From contig OX596346.1 of assembly GCA_951394405.1 (NCBI GenBank), positions 1,116,001 to 1,180,000 on the forward strand: a stretch of DNA of 64,000 nucleotides, written 5' to 3'. Of this stretch, positions 31,299 to 42,110 are shown piece after piece (the stretch's first letter is position 1; each line of letters starts with the position of its first letter). A model generated the notes under the pieces. That model was not told the origin of the DNA, did no database searches, and worked only from the letters and a program-made list of their open reading frames with translations. The position numbers and the translations under genes were made by a program. The DNA is from Coprinellus micaceus. Taxonomy: Eukaryota > Basidiomycota > Agaricomycetes > Agaricales > Psathyrellaceae.

Positions 31299-31378
31299 TG
31301 GCCACTGTGGGTTTTGAAGTTTTGAACCCACGACCTCACGCACGCTTCGCGTGCGCGCTACCCCTGTGCCAAGAGCCC
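31299..31378 (-). pseudogene. tRNA-Ala pseudogene with inverted anticodon loop
   Basis: The 5' half matches the two intact tRNA-Ala(CGC) genes exactly through GCGCGCACGC. The anticodon loop TTCGCAT is then replaced by GAAGCGT, which equals a small inversion of the GCTTCGC palindrome arm plus one substitution, so U33 and the CGC anticodon are lost. The T loop is eight bases too long (TTCAAAACTTCAAAA between GTGGG and CCCAC). The 3' flank TTTTGCCTCC matches the other copies. It is oriented opposite to the copy at 28500, so NACHT D sits between inverted tRNA copies. Confidence 0.85.
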
Positions 31379-31732
31379 CTATGTCGGCGTTGCTGAGGAC
31401 ATTGAACAGAAAAGAGGCTCAACCACGGAGCGAGAAGGCTAAACACAGGGAGGACTCGGTCGTACCAGTCATGAGGAGGCGAACCGCAAACGTGCTAGCC
31501 CTCGTCAAAAGTGCTCGTGGAGATCTGCCCCACCGAAAGTCGCATCACAATATAGGCGCCCTGGTGTTGGCGACAGGGGACAGTAAGCGCCCGTCAGAGA
31601 GGACCTTTTAGAGTGGTCTCTTAAACTCCATGCCCCATCGATAGAGGAATTGGTCCATAATAGCTGTGAAATCCGCCGCGGTAATTGAGCCGACGTACAT
31701 CGGAACGAGTCTACAGCACCAAGGCTCAGGCT
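31379..31732. other. Intergenic, no feature seen
   Basis: This 354-base gap lies between the tRNA pseudogene and the 3' end of the F-box-like gene read from the other strand. Nothing recognisable was found. Confidence 0.45.
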
Positions 31733-33406
31733 TTAGGCGGACACGGGTGGGTTAAAGAACTGGGAGTAGCTCTCAATCTCAGGCGTTGGCTCGGCTTCGT
31801 CCCTCCTCCATATCATGACCTCTTGTTGTGAGCCCCTTTGCCCAATCCCGTGGATCTTGAGTTCTTCCATATCATGGCAGGTGTCCCACATCCCCCTAAT
31901 ACCCTGCCAAAACTCCTCTTCGGTTGACACAGCCTCCAATGGTACATTAAAGAGGCCTGTCAAGACGACGGTTTTGAGACTCGGCAATCTTGCCATAAAC
32001 GAAGCGACGAGTTTGGGATGGAGGGAGTAGACGCCGACGTTTTCGCACGGGTACTGGCGTCCTGGGGAGTTGAAGTTTAAGGTTGTTATCCGCCGGAGCG
32101 CTCCCAAAAATATGGCAAGTGGTGCATGGCGGGGCGAAGGCGGCTTGTCCGAAGAGATTGGCTCAAGCCAATCGGACAGCTCGGTGCTGTATGGAAGATC
32201 AAGCGTTAAGGTCTGGATATGGGGAAGGTGGGAGGCTGTGTACGCAAAAACACGGGTGAGGTCCAAGAAGTTCGTTGGCTCATGACGGTGTGACTCCTGT
32301 ATAATCAACTCGACGAGCTTTGGGAAGCGGACGTCCGCCTCGTCAAAAAGTAATATGAGGTTTACTGTTCCGCCGAGGGCTCGAAGGTTCGGAAGGAAAT
32401 GTCCTGTCGGCATATCCGGTGGAGGACGTATCCAAGTTGTTGGCTCCGCCCGTCCACTGATGGGCCAGGGCTGCGTAAGACTCGCATTCGTGTTCTGTTC
32501 TGGGTTGAAGTGCATGTAAGTTGGGATTGTGGACGTGGCTACTTCGAAAGTAGACAAATGAGGGAGATGCCACAAGCCGTTTAGAAAGGCGATCCAAACG
32601 TGTCGCGATACTATATGGCAGTCGGATATGTGGAGTTCTGTCGACCCTGATGAAGACTGACGGAAGATGGGGAGGAGAAAGAGGTCCCAGACGGGGAGAT
32701 CGATGGGGCCAGAAAGGCCCACGTTCGTGAGGAAGCTGCCAGTGGTATAGTTGGGCACGGGGAGGTCGGAAGAGCGGATGCTATCCCAGGCGCTGGTTGG
32801 TGGGGCTGCCAGGGAATCCCAATATATGATCAATTTGGAGTCTTTGCGTCTGGTGTGTACTTCGAAGAACTTCATCAACGCTCGCCCCCACGCCACAGTA
32901 GGACTCTTTGGCCTCAGCTCAGAGTCCGGGGAGGTGAGGGCAGGAAGAATCCCCAGAACGAGGATGGATATGTTCCGGATGACCGAGTCTCGGGACATCA
33001 GACTGATCAGGCTCCAAAGGTCATCGACGTCGTATATCGAGGGGCAGTACATCAGCCAGAACTCGAAATCGAAAGGTCTTTGTTTCGCGTTGAATCCGAA
33101 GGCGGACCCTGTACCGGGGTTATCGCTACTCTCGACTATGTCGAAGGCGAGGTCAAGGTTATCCTTGAACTCATCCAGGTCAATATGCTCCTCCTCGACA
33201 GCGCGTCCCTGAGCCAAGATCTTGATTCCTCCATTCTCGTATTGGTCCACTAGCCTTTGTCGATACAATTTGGATATGACGGGTCGAAACTCCTTATATA
33301 GCTCCTTGCAGGTGAATCCGACCTGGAGTCCGTCGAGCGAGGTTGGGCAATCGGTAAGGTGGGATGTGATTTCGGAGAGGAGCTCGACGGGGAGATTGTC
33401 GGCCAT
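31733..33406 (-). CDS. F-box-like protein
   Basis: The single exon encodes 557 residues from the ATG at 33404-33406. It starts MADNLPVELLSEITSHLTD followed by GFTCKELYKEF, a plausible F-box (LPxELLxEI...CK). The body has repeated hydrophobic segments with LRR-like spacing (LPHLSTFEV, FPKLVELII, LPHIQTLTL, LPSLKTVVL, MEELKIHG), as in agaricomycete F-box/LRR proteins. The same frame stays open 121 codons upstream to an ATG at 33769, giving an alternative 678-residue form. I prefer the later start because F-box proteins of this type begin at the F-box, and the extra part reads like translated leader (low complexity, PGRGPGPYHGYHNH). A substrate-receptor role in an SCF ubiquitin ligase is inferred. 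Confidence 0.7.
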   Translation of the reverse strand: MADNLPVELLSEITSHLTDCPTSLDGLQVGFTCKELYKEFRPVISKLYRQRLVDQYENGGIKILAQGRAVEEEHIDLDEFKDNLDLAFDIVESSDNPGTGSAFGFNAKQRPFDFEFWLMYCPSIYDVDDLWSLISLMSRDSVIRNISILVLGILPALTSPDSELRPKSPTVAWGRALMKFFEVHTRRKDSKLIIYWDSLAAPPTSAWDSIRSSDLPVPNYTTGSFLTNVGLSGPIDLPVWDLFLLPIFRQSSSGSTELHISDCHIVSRHVWIAFLNGLWHLPHLSTFEVATSTIPTYMHFNPEQNTNASLTQPWPISGRAEPTTWIRPPPDMPTGHFLPNLRALGGTVNLILLFDEADVRFPKLVELIIQESHRHEPTNFLDLTRVFAYTASHLPHIQTLTLDLPYSTELSDWLEPISSDKPPSPRHAPLAIFLGALRRITTLNFNSPGRQYPCENVGVYSLHPKLVASFMARLPSLKTVVLTGLFNVPLEAVSTEEEFWQGIRGMWDTCHDMEELKIHGIGQRGSQQEVMIWRRDEAEPTPEIESYSQFFNPPVSA

Positions 33407-33891
33407 ATGGGTGGGTGTATGGTTATGGTATCCGTGGTATGGACCTGGTCCTCGACCAGGTGCTCGTAGAGATTGTAAAGAGGGAGGAAGTAGATACGAG
33501 TTCGGATTGCTGTGCATATCGATGGGAATTGTGATATTTCCCACGCATACTGCCGTTAAGCGCCCGCCACGCGAGCCTTTCGAGAAAACATATTTGGCGT
33601 CCACGACAACAGTCGCATACTTCTGGGAACCCAAAGTGTTATGCAGTTCGCGTCGTACTCGAAAAAGGTGAAACAAAGTGTAATTGGTACATTCATTGCA
33701 TATGCACTCCACGGTCAATAACGGAGTCCCGTTGCTCTCTAATTCGCCCCCGATCATCTTTGCGACCATCTAGCTCCCCCAATGCCCTCAGTCTGAGGCC
33801 CTTGGTTGTGGCATATTTAGCTTGTTGGGGAGACTGCGAGGCGCCCCCACGGCCACCGGGTTGAGTGTGTATGGACATTGAGGATGAAGGC
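33407..33891. other. Intergenic / possible long leader of the F-box-like gene
   Basis: The frame upstream of 33406 is open on the minus strand to 33769 and may be the 5' UTR or an N-terminal extension of the F-box-like protein. No independent feature seen. Confidence 0.4.
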
Positions 33892-35042
33892 TCAGATCCT
33901 CGAGCAGTGCTGGGTGAGCCACTTCTTCAATCGACCCCTAGCGCTGTGCGATGCGTACTCATCGTATGATGAGGTGCCGACAATCGGAATACTTCGCGTG
34001 TCCTGCAGTATCACAGTGGCCAGGTCTGCAGCCACTGGTTTAGGACGGACATCGCCTTCGGAAAAGAGAATAAACCAATGTCAGCCAAGTAACGAAAAAG
34101 GTTGGAGAGTAGATACCTTGCTGAGAGCCGAAACTTAACGACGAAGAGCCACTTGAAGGTATCGAAGACTCAGAGGAGTATGAGGTGGGGGAGGATGGCG
34201 CTGACTGTTCGCCAGACAAGGTCGAGTTCAAGTACGCGGAGGGTCTATCTTCGGCATATTTTCGAATCTCAACCTTCAGCCGCTGGGTGCGGTCCGCAAC
34301 GACGGCAGAGATCGTTGTCTCCATCGGGTCTATCCAATAGGTGGTGTCAGCCAAAGGTCTTGGACAGACAAGACGAACCGAGACGGGGCGAAGAGAAGTG
34401 CCACTGACTATTAGAACAAGCACACCCCGGCGGCGCTCTCGATCTCGGGGTTTCAACCGACTCGAAAAGGGGCATGAACCGATACCTTGAGCAGTCGGGC
34501 TCAAGCTCTCCTACGACCCCGGGTAGGTAGGACACCAAGAAGTGGTCGAGGACGGCGAAGGCGTTCGCCTTATACCAAGGTTTGTGCTCTTTCGACAGTG
34601 CGTCTTTCGCATGCAAGTCGAGGTAGCGATGGTAGTCGGCCATCTTCGAGCCAGCGTACCGACGATGCGTGAGGTGGTTGAAGGCCGACTCGGTGAAGGT
34701 AGGGTCTGAGGCGGCCCCAACTGCCTTAAAAGCCGCCATGAAGAGCAGTCCTGCTTCGTCATTGTGCGCGACGAAATGGCGGTTATCCCGCTTGAATGCG
34801 AGTACGATGAACATCGCACACAATGCGGCGGCAGGTCGAATACGGGGATGGTGAGTGGCGGTCTGCTTCAGGAGTTCCTGAATATGACGGGGCGTGTCCT
34901 CGCTCCAACTCAGGAACGACGTCGGTGTGCTGAGGTGGTACATCATGTGGCCGAAGATGACTTCGGAGAGGAGATAGGTGTCGTCGTCGAGAATGCTGGG
35001 CGACGAGGCCCAGTTGTTGCGAAGAAGGTGGCGATAAGACAT
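33892..35042 (-). CDS. Hypothetical protein, 335 aa
   Basis: Exons 34486-35042, 34117-34403 and 33892-34055 close in frame with GT..AG introns of 82 and 61 bp. The N-terminal 190 residues look like a globular helical domain (MSYRHLLRNNWASSP, LLSEVIFGHMMYHLSTP, RIRPAAALCAMFIVLAFKR, FTESAFNHLTHRRY, YHRYLDLHAKDALSKEHK). The middle is Ser-rich and disordered (EQSAPSSPTSYSSESSIPSS). The end is short and basic (ARGRLKKWLTQHCSRI). I do not recognise the family. The ATG at 35040-35042 is the first in the open frame and the model uses every long open stretch on this strand, so I trust that it is a gene. Confidence 0.7.
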
Positions 35043-35401
35043 GGTAGTGGTAGATGGGAGAGCGTGAATGGCGGAGTTGGCTGATGGACAGGATTGAAAT
35101 ACTCGAGTCTCGCAGGAGGTGAGTCAAGTTTCGCATTGTCTGACTGTGGAAAGGGGGGAGGCTCACGAAGGGGGCACCACAAACCGAAATCTCAGGTGTG
35201 AGACTTAGACCACATCTGCAAGGGAACAATGCTAGTGAGGAGACGGGAGAAGGTCTGCGCCGGGGACATCAATACAACGTAGAATGGATGAGGCTTATGA
35301 ACATGAAGGAAAGGGAAAACCCTCACGTTGGTAATTAATCGTGGGTTGGACTTAGAGAACATGATAGGGGAGCAAGAAAAAAAAATGAAACGGACGATAA
35401 T
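35043..35401. other. Intergenic between hypothetical gene start and FHA gene end
   Basis: Both neighbours are read from the minus strand, so this holds the hypothetical gene's promoter and the FHA gene's 3' UTR. An A-rich run (AAAAAAAAATG near 35380) lies just beyond the FHA stop. Nothing else seen. Confidence 0.5.
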
Positions 35402-38400
35402 TTAACCAGTCTTTGTCCTGGTTCTCGTACTCCTCATAATCCTCGTCTTTGGAGGCTCTTTCACAGCCTCCTCTTCCTCTTCGTCCTTCACCTTGACCGC
35501 CTTCCCAGTCACCCTCGCCTTCGAGCCATTAGTGGCTGTAGATCGCCCGGCCGCCGCACCCGCCGATGACCCGCTCCCCGAGGCAACAGCAGTCGTCGTC
35601 GTGGCCTTCGTAGTCCTCGACCTTGAGACTTTCACTTTCGACACCCCACCAGTTTCCTGTTGGTCTTCCTCATTTTCCTTATTCATCAAAGCGGCCGGGG
35701 CGGTATTCGGCGTCTTCACCCTGCTCGCTCGCGCCGCAGCAACGGTTATTGGGGGGGTTGCTGCAGCCGCAGCCCCACGGGTTGTCCTCGATCGGACAAC
35801 AGGAGCGGCAGGTGTTTTCAACGTGGATGCTTTGGTCCTCGAGGTGCTCGCCTGCGATCCGGGTCTTGAGGTGCTGGTCTGAGATCCAGGTCGTGAAGTG
35901 CTAGCCTGTGATGCAGGCCTCGAGGACGACGCTTCGGACGTAGAGTTCTCTGAAACTTCGACATCTTCTTCGTCCTTCACCTTTACTGCGGCTTTACGAC
36001 TAGACGAACGTGCAGCGGGAGCACGCACCCTTGACTTCGGTCGTTCGGTACTTGACGTCGAGTTCGCGGTTGAGGTAGGAGTCTTACGACCCGTGGCGGC
36101 TGCGGATGACGCGGGAGCGGGGGTCTTCTTCGCCGCAGCTCCAGCAGGAGTGGTCGTGGCCTTCGAGCGCCCACGCTTAGGTTCAGGCGCAGGCTCTTCC
36201 TCATCCAGTACCTCTTCGACCTCCATTCCGGATTCTGGCTCAAGCTCAGCGGCGGCCTTACGACCACGTCGAGAAGTCGTTGCAGGTGGCGCAGCGAGTT
36301 CATCTTCCTCCACTTCCTCGATATCCTCCTCCTCCTGAGCCGCCCTCTTCCCGGTCCTCCTTGCGACCGGAACTGGCGTAGTGAGCTTGGACTTTGACTT
36401 AGCCTTCGGCGCTGCCTTCGCGGCACTGGTCTTGCTCGGAGGCTTGGCAGAGGTCGTCTTGCTTGTTGGTTTGGTAGTTGTAGTCCTGGAGGTAGGTTTG
36501 CGAGGTGGGGGCAATGGAGGCTCCTCGTCGTCTTCCTCAGCTTGCTCTACTGCGGCCTCCTCCTTCTCCTGAATAACATCCATGGCCTCTTCCTCTGGCT
36601 GAGGCGTCTTAGGGCGAGTAGAGCGGCGAGCTGGTACGGCCGGCTCTCGGCTGGCACTGCGACTCCTGGCTCGTGTCTGCCGCATGTTTCCCATTAACAC
36701 ACATGACTAGAAAATGGTTGAATGCAAAACGTACCCTTGGAGCTTCAGGTGCCACCTTCAATCCGTCGATCTCATCGGAGGTCTCCGACACATCTTCAAC
36801 GGCCTTAGGCGTACTTCTCGCCTTGCTGGGAGGCTTCGCTGAAGTCTTACCCTTGCTAGGAGGTTTCGTGCTCGTTGTAGCCTCCGCCTCAGGGACAATT
36901 CCCCTCAGCAACCTAGCTCGTCCCAGAGCCTTCTTGACAGGCTCTTCCACCTGTTCCTCCGCCTCGGGTTGCAGTTCCTGCCCCTGCTCCACTCCACGAG
37001 CCTGACTTTCATCGACTTCCATCTGTTCCGCTTCCACCTCTGCGATGGCTTCTTCCTCGGCAACGCGAGGAATCCCAACACGTCCGGGAGTCGAGACGAT
37101 CCCAAAGCTCTTTCTTGCCTCAGGTTTAAGAAGTGAGAAGCTGGCATCAGCCTCTTCCTTCTCAACCTCCTTCGCCACCTCCTCAACCAAAACTTTCGTC
37201 TCTGTAACCACCACGGTAGGCTCTGGCTCCAAATACAATTTCTTGACGCTCCTAGGCTGGAGTAGCTTCTGCTGGTGCTGGGTGGGGGTCGCAAAGTCCT
37301 CTGTATTCGAAGGCCCCGAAGGACCGGCGGCGCGGATGGGCGTGGCAGGAACGACACTCCGCCTCCTCTTCATCCCCTCCACCGTTTCCTTCATCTTCTC
37401 CAACAAGCTCTTTGTATCGAGATCCTCCTCACCCGCACTCGTCCTTCTCCAACTCTCACCTCCGTACTCGTCATCTCTTTCACCCAGTCCAGACTGCTTG
37501 GTAGGCGACACCGACCGCATAAGTCCCTCCAACGGAATACTCGTCTTCACAGGCGACACGCTCATGCTATACCTCGACTTGGGCTTCGAGGGACTCAAGC
37601 CACTACCGGGCAACCCGCCAACGAAGAAGTTATCCGGCTGCTGCACAGCACTCTTCCGCCTTTCTTTGATGGCGCGGCGTTCCTCCTCGGAGATCCCCTT
37701 GCGAGGAGAGGAAGTATCGTTCAACAGCATTGAATACGCCGAGGAAGGGGGCTGTGGGGTGCTAGGCTGGCGTGAAGACGAGCCTGAGGGAGTGGAAGGG
37801 ACCACGAGGTCCTTGACGCGCCACGGCTGTTCCACAACCACACGACGGGCTTCCCCACCTCCGAGCGAGAAACGTGCGGGGCCGGCACCAGATCCGCTCG
37901 CTGCGGCTGTAGCTGCAGTGGGTCTGAGAGACGTAGCGGGAGGGTCCCGGCCGCTAAACAAGTTGTTGCCCTTCGACTGCTGCTTGAACTGAGGAGTAAG
38001 GAACGATCCAAGTGTGCGTCGGGCTGGAGTCTGGAGAACGGGGAGAGGGGCCGGGCGGTCGGCTTCCTCTTCCTCGTCCTCTTCTTCATCGTACACGTTC
38101 TGGTTCTCGTCCTGCTCGAGGTCGCGGCCCTCTTCCTCATCATAGGCCTGACCGTCTTCGCCTTCTGAGCTCTCTCGTTGTTCAGGTTCGGGAATGGAAG
38201 GATGTTCGCCATCCTCTTCTTCTTCGGACTCTGACCCAGGTTCGGGGTTGGCCTATCATGAACGGGTAAGTCTAATCTGAGACTTGGTAGATGAATAGAC
38301 TGGGTGTATACCTGCTCGCTTCCCCCGAAAGGCCAGAGCTTCAATTTATCCAACGACTTCCTCCACAGCGGTTTGGTCTGAACACTTTCCTCTTGCGCCT

Positions 38401-39685
38401 GTTGTTCCTCCCCACCCTCTTGGTCCACATCCATCGCGTCGTCCTCATCCTCCTGACTCTGCGATTCCGGCGGGATCCCTACATGTGCACCATACCCATA
38501 CTTCTCATAGTCTTCCTCCTCATCCTCATATCCAATCTCCTCTTCGCTCTCACTGTCACCTTCCCCAACAACACTCTCCAGGACTTCCCTCTCCTCTTCC
38601 TCTTCCTCCGCACGGATAACTGCCCTCTGCGCACTCCGGATGAGCACAGCTCGGTGCAAGGTATTCCCTCCCATACTCTTACGCCTTGGCGGGGTGCGAG
38701 GAGGCGGAGACGCGATCGTCGCTCGCTTCTGTTGACGCTGTTGCACAACGTTACTATAACCTTCCTGCTGTTCCGGGGCGTCCTCGACGTCCTCCAGAAT
38801 GACGAGGTCTCTATCTTCCTGAATAACACGAGGATGATTTCCCTCCACCAAAACAATATCCTCTTCCTCATCATCTTCCTCGTCGCTATCGCCCGCGGCC
38901 GGGGCCTGAGCGGGCTGCTTGCCTCGCGGCGTCGGGCTGGCATTGATTGGGGAGCGTGCAAGGAGCGAGGACTTCGTAGGGCTCCGGAACTGGTTCTTGA
39001 GTGGACTTTGTAGGGTGCGGAGGTTCTCGCGGGGGTCGTGCGATGGTCGAGGGGAGAAGACTTGTGCGGAGTGGATCATCGATAGACGGAGCTTACGGGT
39101 TATCTTTGCTGTAGCGGGGTGTAATGAGGGGGCGTAGTCGGTTAAAGAGGGGGATACTCACGCGAAGGGGCAGCAAATAGAGCTGCGCGGACGTCCTTGG
39201 GCGGGTACGTGAACTTGAACCTCTTGCCATGAATCTCGAACTCGGAGTTGTTGGACAAGGGAGTGATTGTAGAGCCCGCACCACCAGCCTTAGGGTACAC
39301 CTTGCACCCATCGACAACCACTCCACTCTCCCCCATGACCGCCAGAAATGCCTGCATACATGAGCCCCTCCCATCCACAAAACAGTCGGTAATTCCAACG
39401 CACCTTGCGATCCTCGAACATGACCTTGCAATGCACAAGGCCCACATCCGTGTAGTACAGCCTCACGCTGCACTTTGGGTCCCTCCCAAAGGTCAGCTCC
39501 TCCGTATCGATTCCGAACGAAGTGATAACTGTATCATCAAGTTGCTGAGGGACCGCCTGCGATGACGACTCTCTCAGAGCAAGCTGCTTGAGGGTCAAGC
39601 TCTTCAGGAGGCTCAAGGTTCCATATTTTCCGATCTGGGGGAACCCGGTGGTATCCATGACCGACTTTCTTGCTGGAGTGTCCAT
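35402..39685 (-). CDS. Large FHA-domain nuclear protein
   Basis: Five exons (39404-39685, 39162-39351, 38312-39108, 36735-38252, 35402-36676) give 1353 residues; introns of 52, 53, 59 and 58 bp are all GT..AG with exact phases. Residues about 60-160 form an FHA domain (LTFGRDPKCSVRL; LVHCKVMF; GVVVDGCKV; FEIHGKRFKFTYP), with the usual Ser-x-x-His replaced by Leu-Val-His. FHA domains bind phosphothreonine. The remaining 1190 residues are disordered and alternate acidic blocks (EEDDEEEDIVLVE, EEEEDGEH) with basic, Ser/Thr/Pro-rich stretches full of SP/TP sites (SPVKTS, SVSPTK, TPRGKQ) and a C-terminal run of SRP.SQASTSRPGSQ repeats and KPPSK words. This architecture resembles the Ki-67-like FHA proteins annotated in basidiomycetes, so a chromatin role is plausible but unproven. 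Confidence 0.85.
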
Positions 39686-40135
39686 GCTAATGGTGATTTG
39701 CTGTTACTTGACGGTCGATTCGCTGCAGGGGTGTCGAGTGGTTATGTTCCGATACGGTTCGGTTCTTGCGCTCTTCTTCGCTATCGTCGTCGTCGTCAGT
39801 TTGGGTCTCTGCGCGTTGCTCCCAACGTCGTAGCCTTGAATAGGGCGGCTACTTGACGGGATCTGCGCTATTCGTCGTCGTTGGATGTCGTCAACAACAA
39901 TTCTTGCGACGACGCGACTCCAACACTAATGTCACGTGGGTGGAGTGGCTCTCACGGGACGATGCCGAGAAGGTCGGCCGAACAAAGCAAATAGGCGCCC
40001 GTGATGGCTTCGCCGTGGATGAGATCCTGTGGGTTAGAACGCTTGTATCGGGCAGATAAAAAGGAGAGGGAACCCCGGGCCGGGCCACCTTGGAGCACCT
40101 ACAAATGTTCGAAGAGGGCAAAAAATGAACCATTT
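39686..40135. other. Intergenic between FHA gene start and tRNA-Pro
   Basis: This holds the FHA promoter on its left side. A T-run terminator for the minus-strand tRNA-Pro (complement of the A6 run near 40121) lies at its right side. No gene seen. Confidence 0.5.
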
Positions 40136-40222
40136 GGGCCTGACCGGGAATTGAACCCGGGACCTCCTCGAAATTGTGAATGAACACCCTAACAAGGAAT
40201 CATACTACTAGACCATCAGGCC
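40136..40222 (-). tRNA. tRNA-Pro (anticodon AGG) with short intron
   Basis: The acceptor stem GGCCTGA/TCAGGCC pairs perfectly, the T arm CCGGG/CCCGG with TTCAATT is intact, and D-arm GTCTAGTAGTAT is typical of eukaryotic tRNA-Pro. Anticodon stem CCTTG/CGAGG encloses TTAGGG, an intron of about 15 nt (TGTTCATTCACAATT), then T, giving anticodon AGG. Length is 87 nt including the intron. A nearly identical gene lies in inverted orientation at 44587; they differ by one base in the intron. Confidence 0.93.
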
Positions 40223-40348
40223 AATGAATGTTTGACTCAATTTTGCCTTTTTGTCCTTGTTTCGGTTCCTGTCGCCGGAACAACAGCATCATCGTTTCTT
40301 TCTTCCCCTCCACCTCCACCTCTACGGCTCCGGCCGCCCCTGTCCCCG

Positions 40349-41959
40349 ATGGACCACGACCCACCTTCCCTTCTGCAGCGCGGTTTCGTCGAGGTTTCTC
40401 GAGCGAAAGACCTCCCGGATGCATTCCGCAATGCTCTGCTCTCCCGAGCAAGACCTCCGGGACAGGAACCTGCCTCAAAGCCTTGGGAGCTCTGTCCATC
40501 GCTACAGAATGCAATGTCGAAGGGCAACCCAGAGGCACCTGAGCGCCTCCAGCGGTGCTTTGACAAGATGCAAAGGGCCCCGAATACTGAGCCCCGTCCG
40601 AATCGCGTCCTTCTCTTTCTCCCCGGTGGCTCGGGGAAGGGAGTTCCTATAAGGAAGCGCCCACCCCCTCCCGCAGTGCTCCGCCTCCCCTTGGAAATCC
40701 TGGGCGAAATATTCATTCTCGCAACAGGTTCACCCATGGATGTAGACGCACGCGAGACCTTACTGAACTCCGCCCTCGTTTGCAAAGCCTGGCGGCACGC
40801 CGCACTCGCCACCCACAGACTCTGGAGCACCCTCCACCTCCAGCTTGACCCATTCAACGTCCCGGAGGACCTATACGACGGGGTGTCGGAATGGTTCCAA
40901 CGCGCAGGCTCTCTCCCCCGAAGCCTTGAACTGTACAGCTTCGGTGCCACAGGACACCGAGATCTAGACGAGTCTATGCGGGTGTTCGGGGAGCCGCAGA
41001 ACTTGCTTCCCATAATTGCGAAACTCCTAACCAGTTGCCGCCCGCCCCTCACCTCACTCTCCCTCTTAAATTTCACTCCAGAGAGCGTGGAACGTATTTT
41101 AAGGAGGCTCAAAACTACCGCATCGTACCCTCGCCGTTTCCTCGAGCGTCTTCGCATCGACTTTCGTGTGGCGTCCCAAGGTCGCCCTTGGGCCTCTGAC
41201 TTGGACTTATTCCACAACCTTCCACCCGTCAAATACCTCGATTTGCACCTAAACCGTGCGTCTGCCCAAGACACAGATTATACACTAGGAGAGGAGGATG
41301 ATTGGGAAGACGACAGTAACCCGCTGTCTATTCGCCCTTCTCTCCTCCAGGGACTGAACACGCTACGGATCGCAGGGGACTGGGACGTCCAAGACCCTCT
41401 CGAGATGCTGAAAAGGTGTTCCACCCTCCAGGTTCTAACCCTTGACCACAAAGACAACCTCGATCTCGAAAACGCCGAAGACTTGGGTATCCTCGTTGTG
41501 GACCTGCCTAAACTCAGGGTGCTGCGACTACAGAGCCTGCATCAGACGGATAACAACGTAACGTTACTATCGGTCTTGAAAGCCCCGGAGCTGGAACACC
41601 TCCATCTCGAATTCTGTACAGAGGAAGATTGTGCCCACACACCTACTTCCAAACCGTCCTCCGCTGTGGAACTGTCAGACAGTGGGGAAGAAGCCGACGA
41701 CGAGATGGAGGTCGATGGAGAGTCGGATTTAACCTCCCTTAGCGAGGAATCAGAGGGTAACTCAGAGGACTACTCCTCAAACGAACATATATGGACAGCA
41801 CTCTCCACCTTCCTGAACACATGCCAGAATACTCTGTGCACAGTCAAAATCTCCAATCATCGACTAAGCTCAGCTTCACTTGCTAAAATCATGCGCAACC
41901 TAGGTCCCCATACCCGCCTCGAACTAGACGAAGAGGTAGTCTCGAGTCGGGATCCATGA
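40349..41959 (+). CDS. F-box/LRR-like protein
   Basis: The single exon encodes 536 residues from the first in-frame ATG. After a proline-rich leader an F-box lies at about 111-160 (LRLPLEILGEIFILATG, LVCKAWRHAALATHRLW, TLHLQL), a standard agaricomycete form. Leucine-rich segments follow with irregular spacing (FLERLRIDF, VKYLDLHL, LNTLRIAGDW, LQVLTLDHKDN, LRVLRLQSL, LEHLHLEF). Near the end is an acidic insert (DSGEEADDEMEVDGESD). The predicted role is substrate receptor of an SCF ubiquitin ligase. It starts about 130 bp from the 5' end of the divergently read tRNA-Pro. Confidence 0.85.
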   Translation: MDHDPPSLLQRGFVEVSRAKDLPDAFRNALLSRARPPGQEPASKPWELCPSLQNAMSKGNPEAPERLQRCFDKMQRAPNTEPRPNRVLLFLPGGSGKGVPIRKRPPPPAVLRLPLEILGEIFILATGSPMDVDARETLLNSALVCKAWRHAALATHRLWSTLHLQLDPFNVPEDLYDGVSEWFQRAGSLPRSLELYSFGATGHRDLDESMRVFGEPQNLLPIIAKLLTSCRPPLTSLSLLNFTPESVERILRRLKTTASYPRRFLERLRIDFRVASQGRPWASDLDLFHNLPPVKYLDLHLNRASAQDTDYTLGEEDDWEDDSNPLSIRPSLLQGLNTLRIAGDWDVQDPLEMLKRCSTLQVLTLDHKDNLDLENAEDLGILVVDLPKLRVLRLQSLHQTDNNVTLLSVLKAPELEHLHLEFCTEEDCAHTPTSKPSSAVELSDSGEEADDEMEVDGESDLTSLSEESEGNSEDYSSNEHIWTALSTFLNTCQNTLCTVKISNHRLSSASLAKIMRNLGPHTRLELDEEVVSSRDP

Positions 41960-42110
41960 CCGTGTGGCGGTCCTCGCCAGGTCCAGCAATGCTGGGTGAA
42001 TGTGGGTGGGACACAATATGCTTGAATAGACTTGCTAGATAGAAGGAATGTAATTCTTATAAACCAAACAACACCCTCCCAACCCCCAAAAAATATCCAA
42101 TATACACACC

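Noticed and set aside
33407..33769. N-terminal extension of the F-box-like protein with several cysteines
   Set aside because: Possible but not preferred: low-complexity leader-like sequence, while the F-box starts right at the internal ATG.
37045..37992. Long plus-strand frames (315 and 240 codons, also 38291-39013) opposite the FHA gene
   Set aside because: Antisense shadows of a low-complexity acidic coding region; the minus-strand model has exact splice phases and an FHA domain.
40237..41274. 345-codon minus-strand frame
   Set aside because: Antisense of the F-box/LRR gene, no domain.
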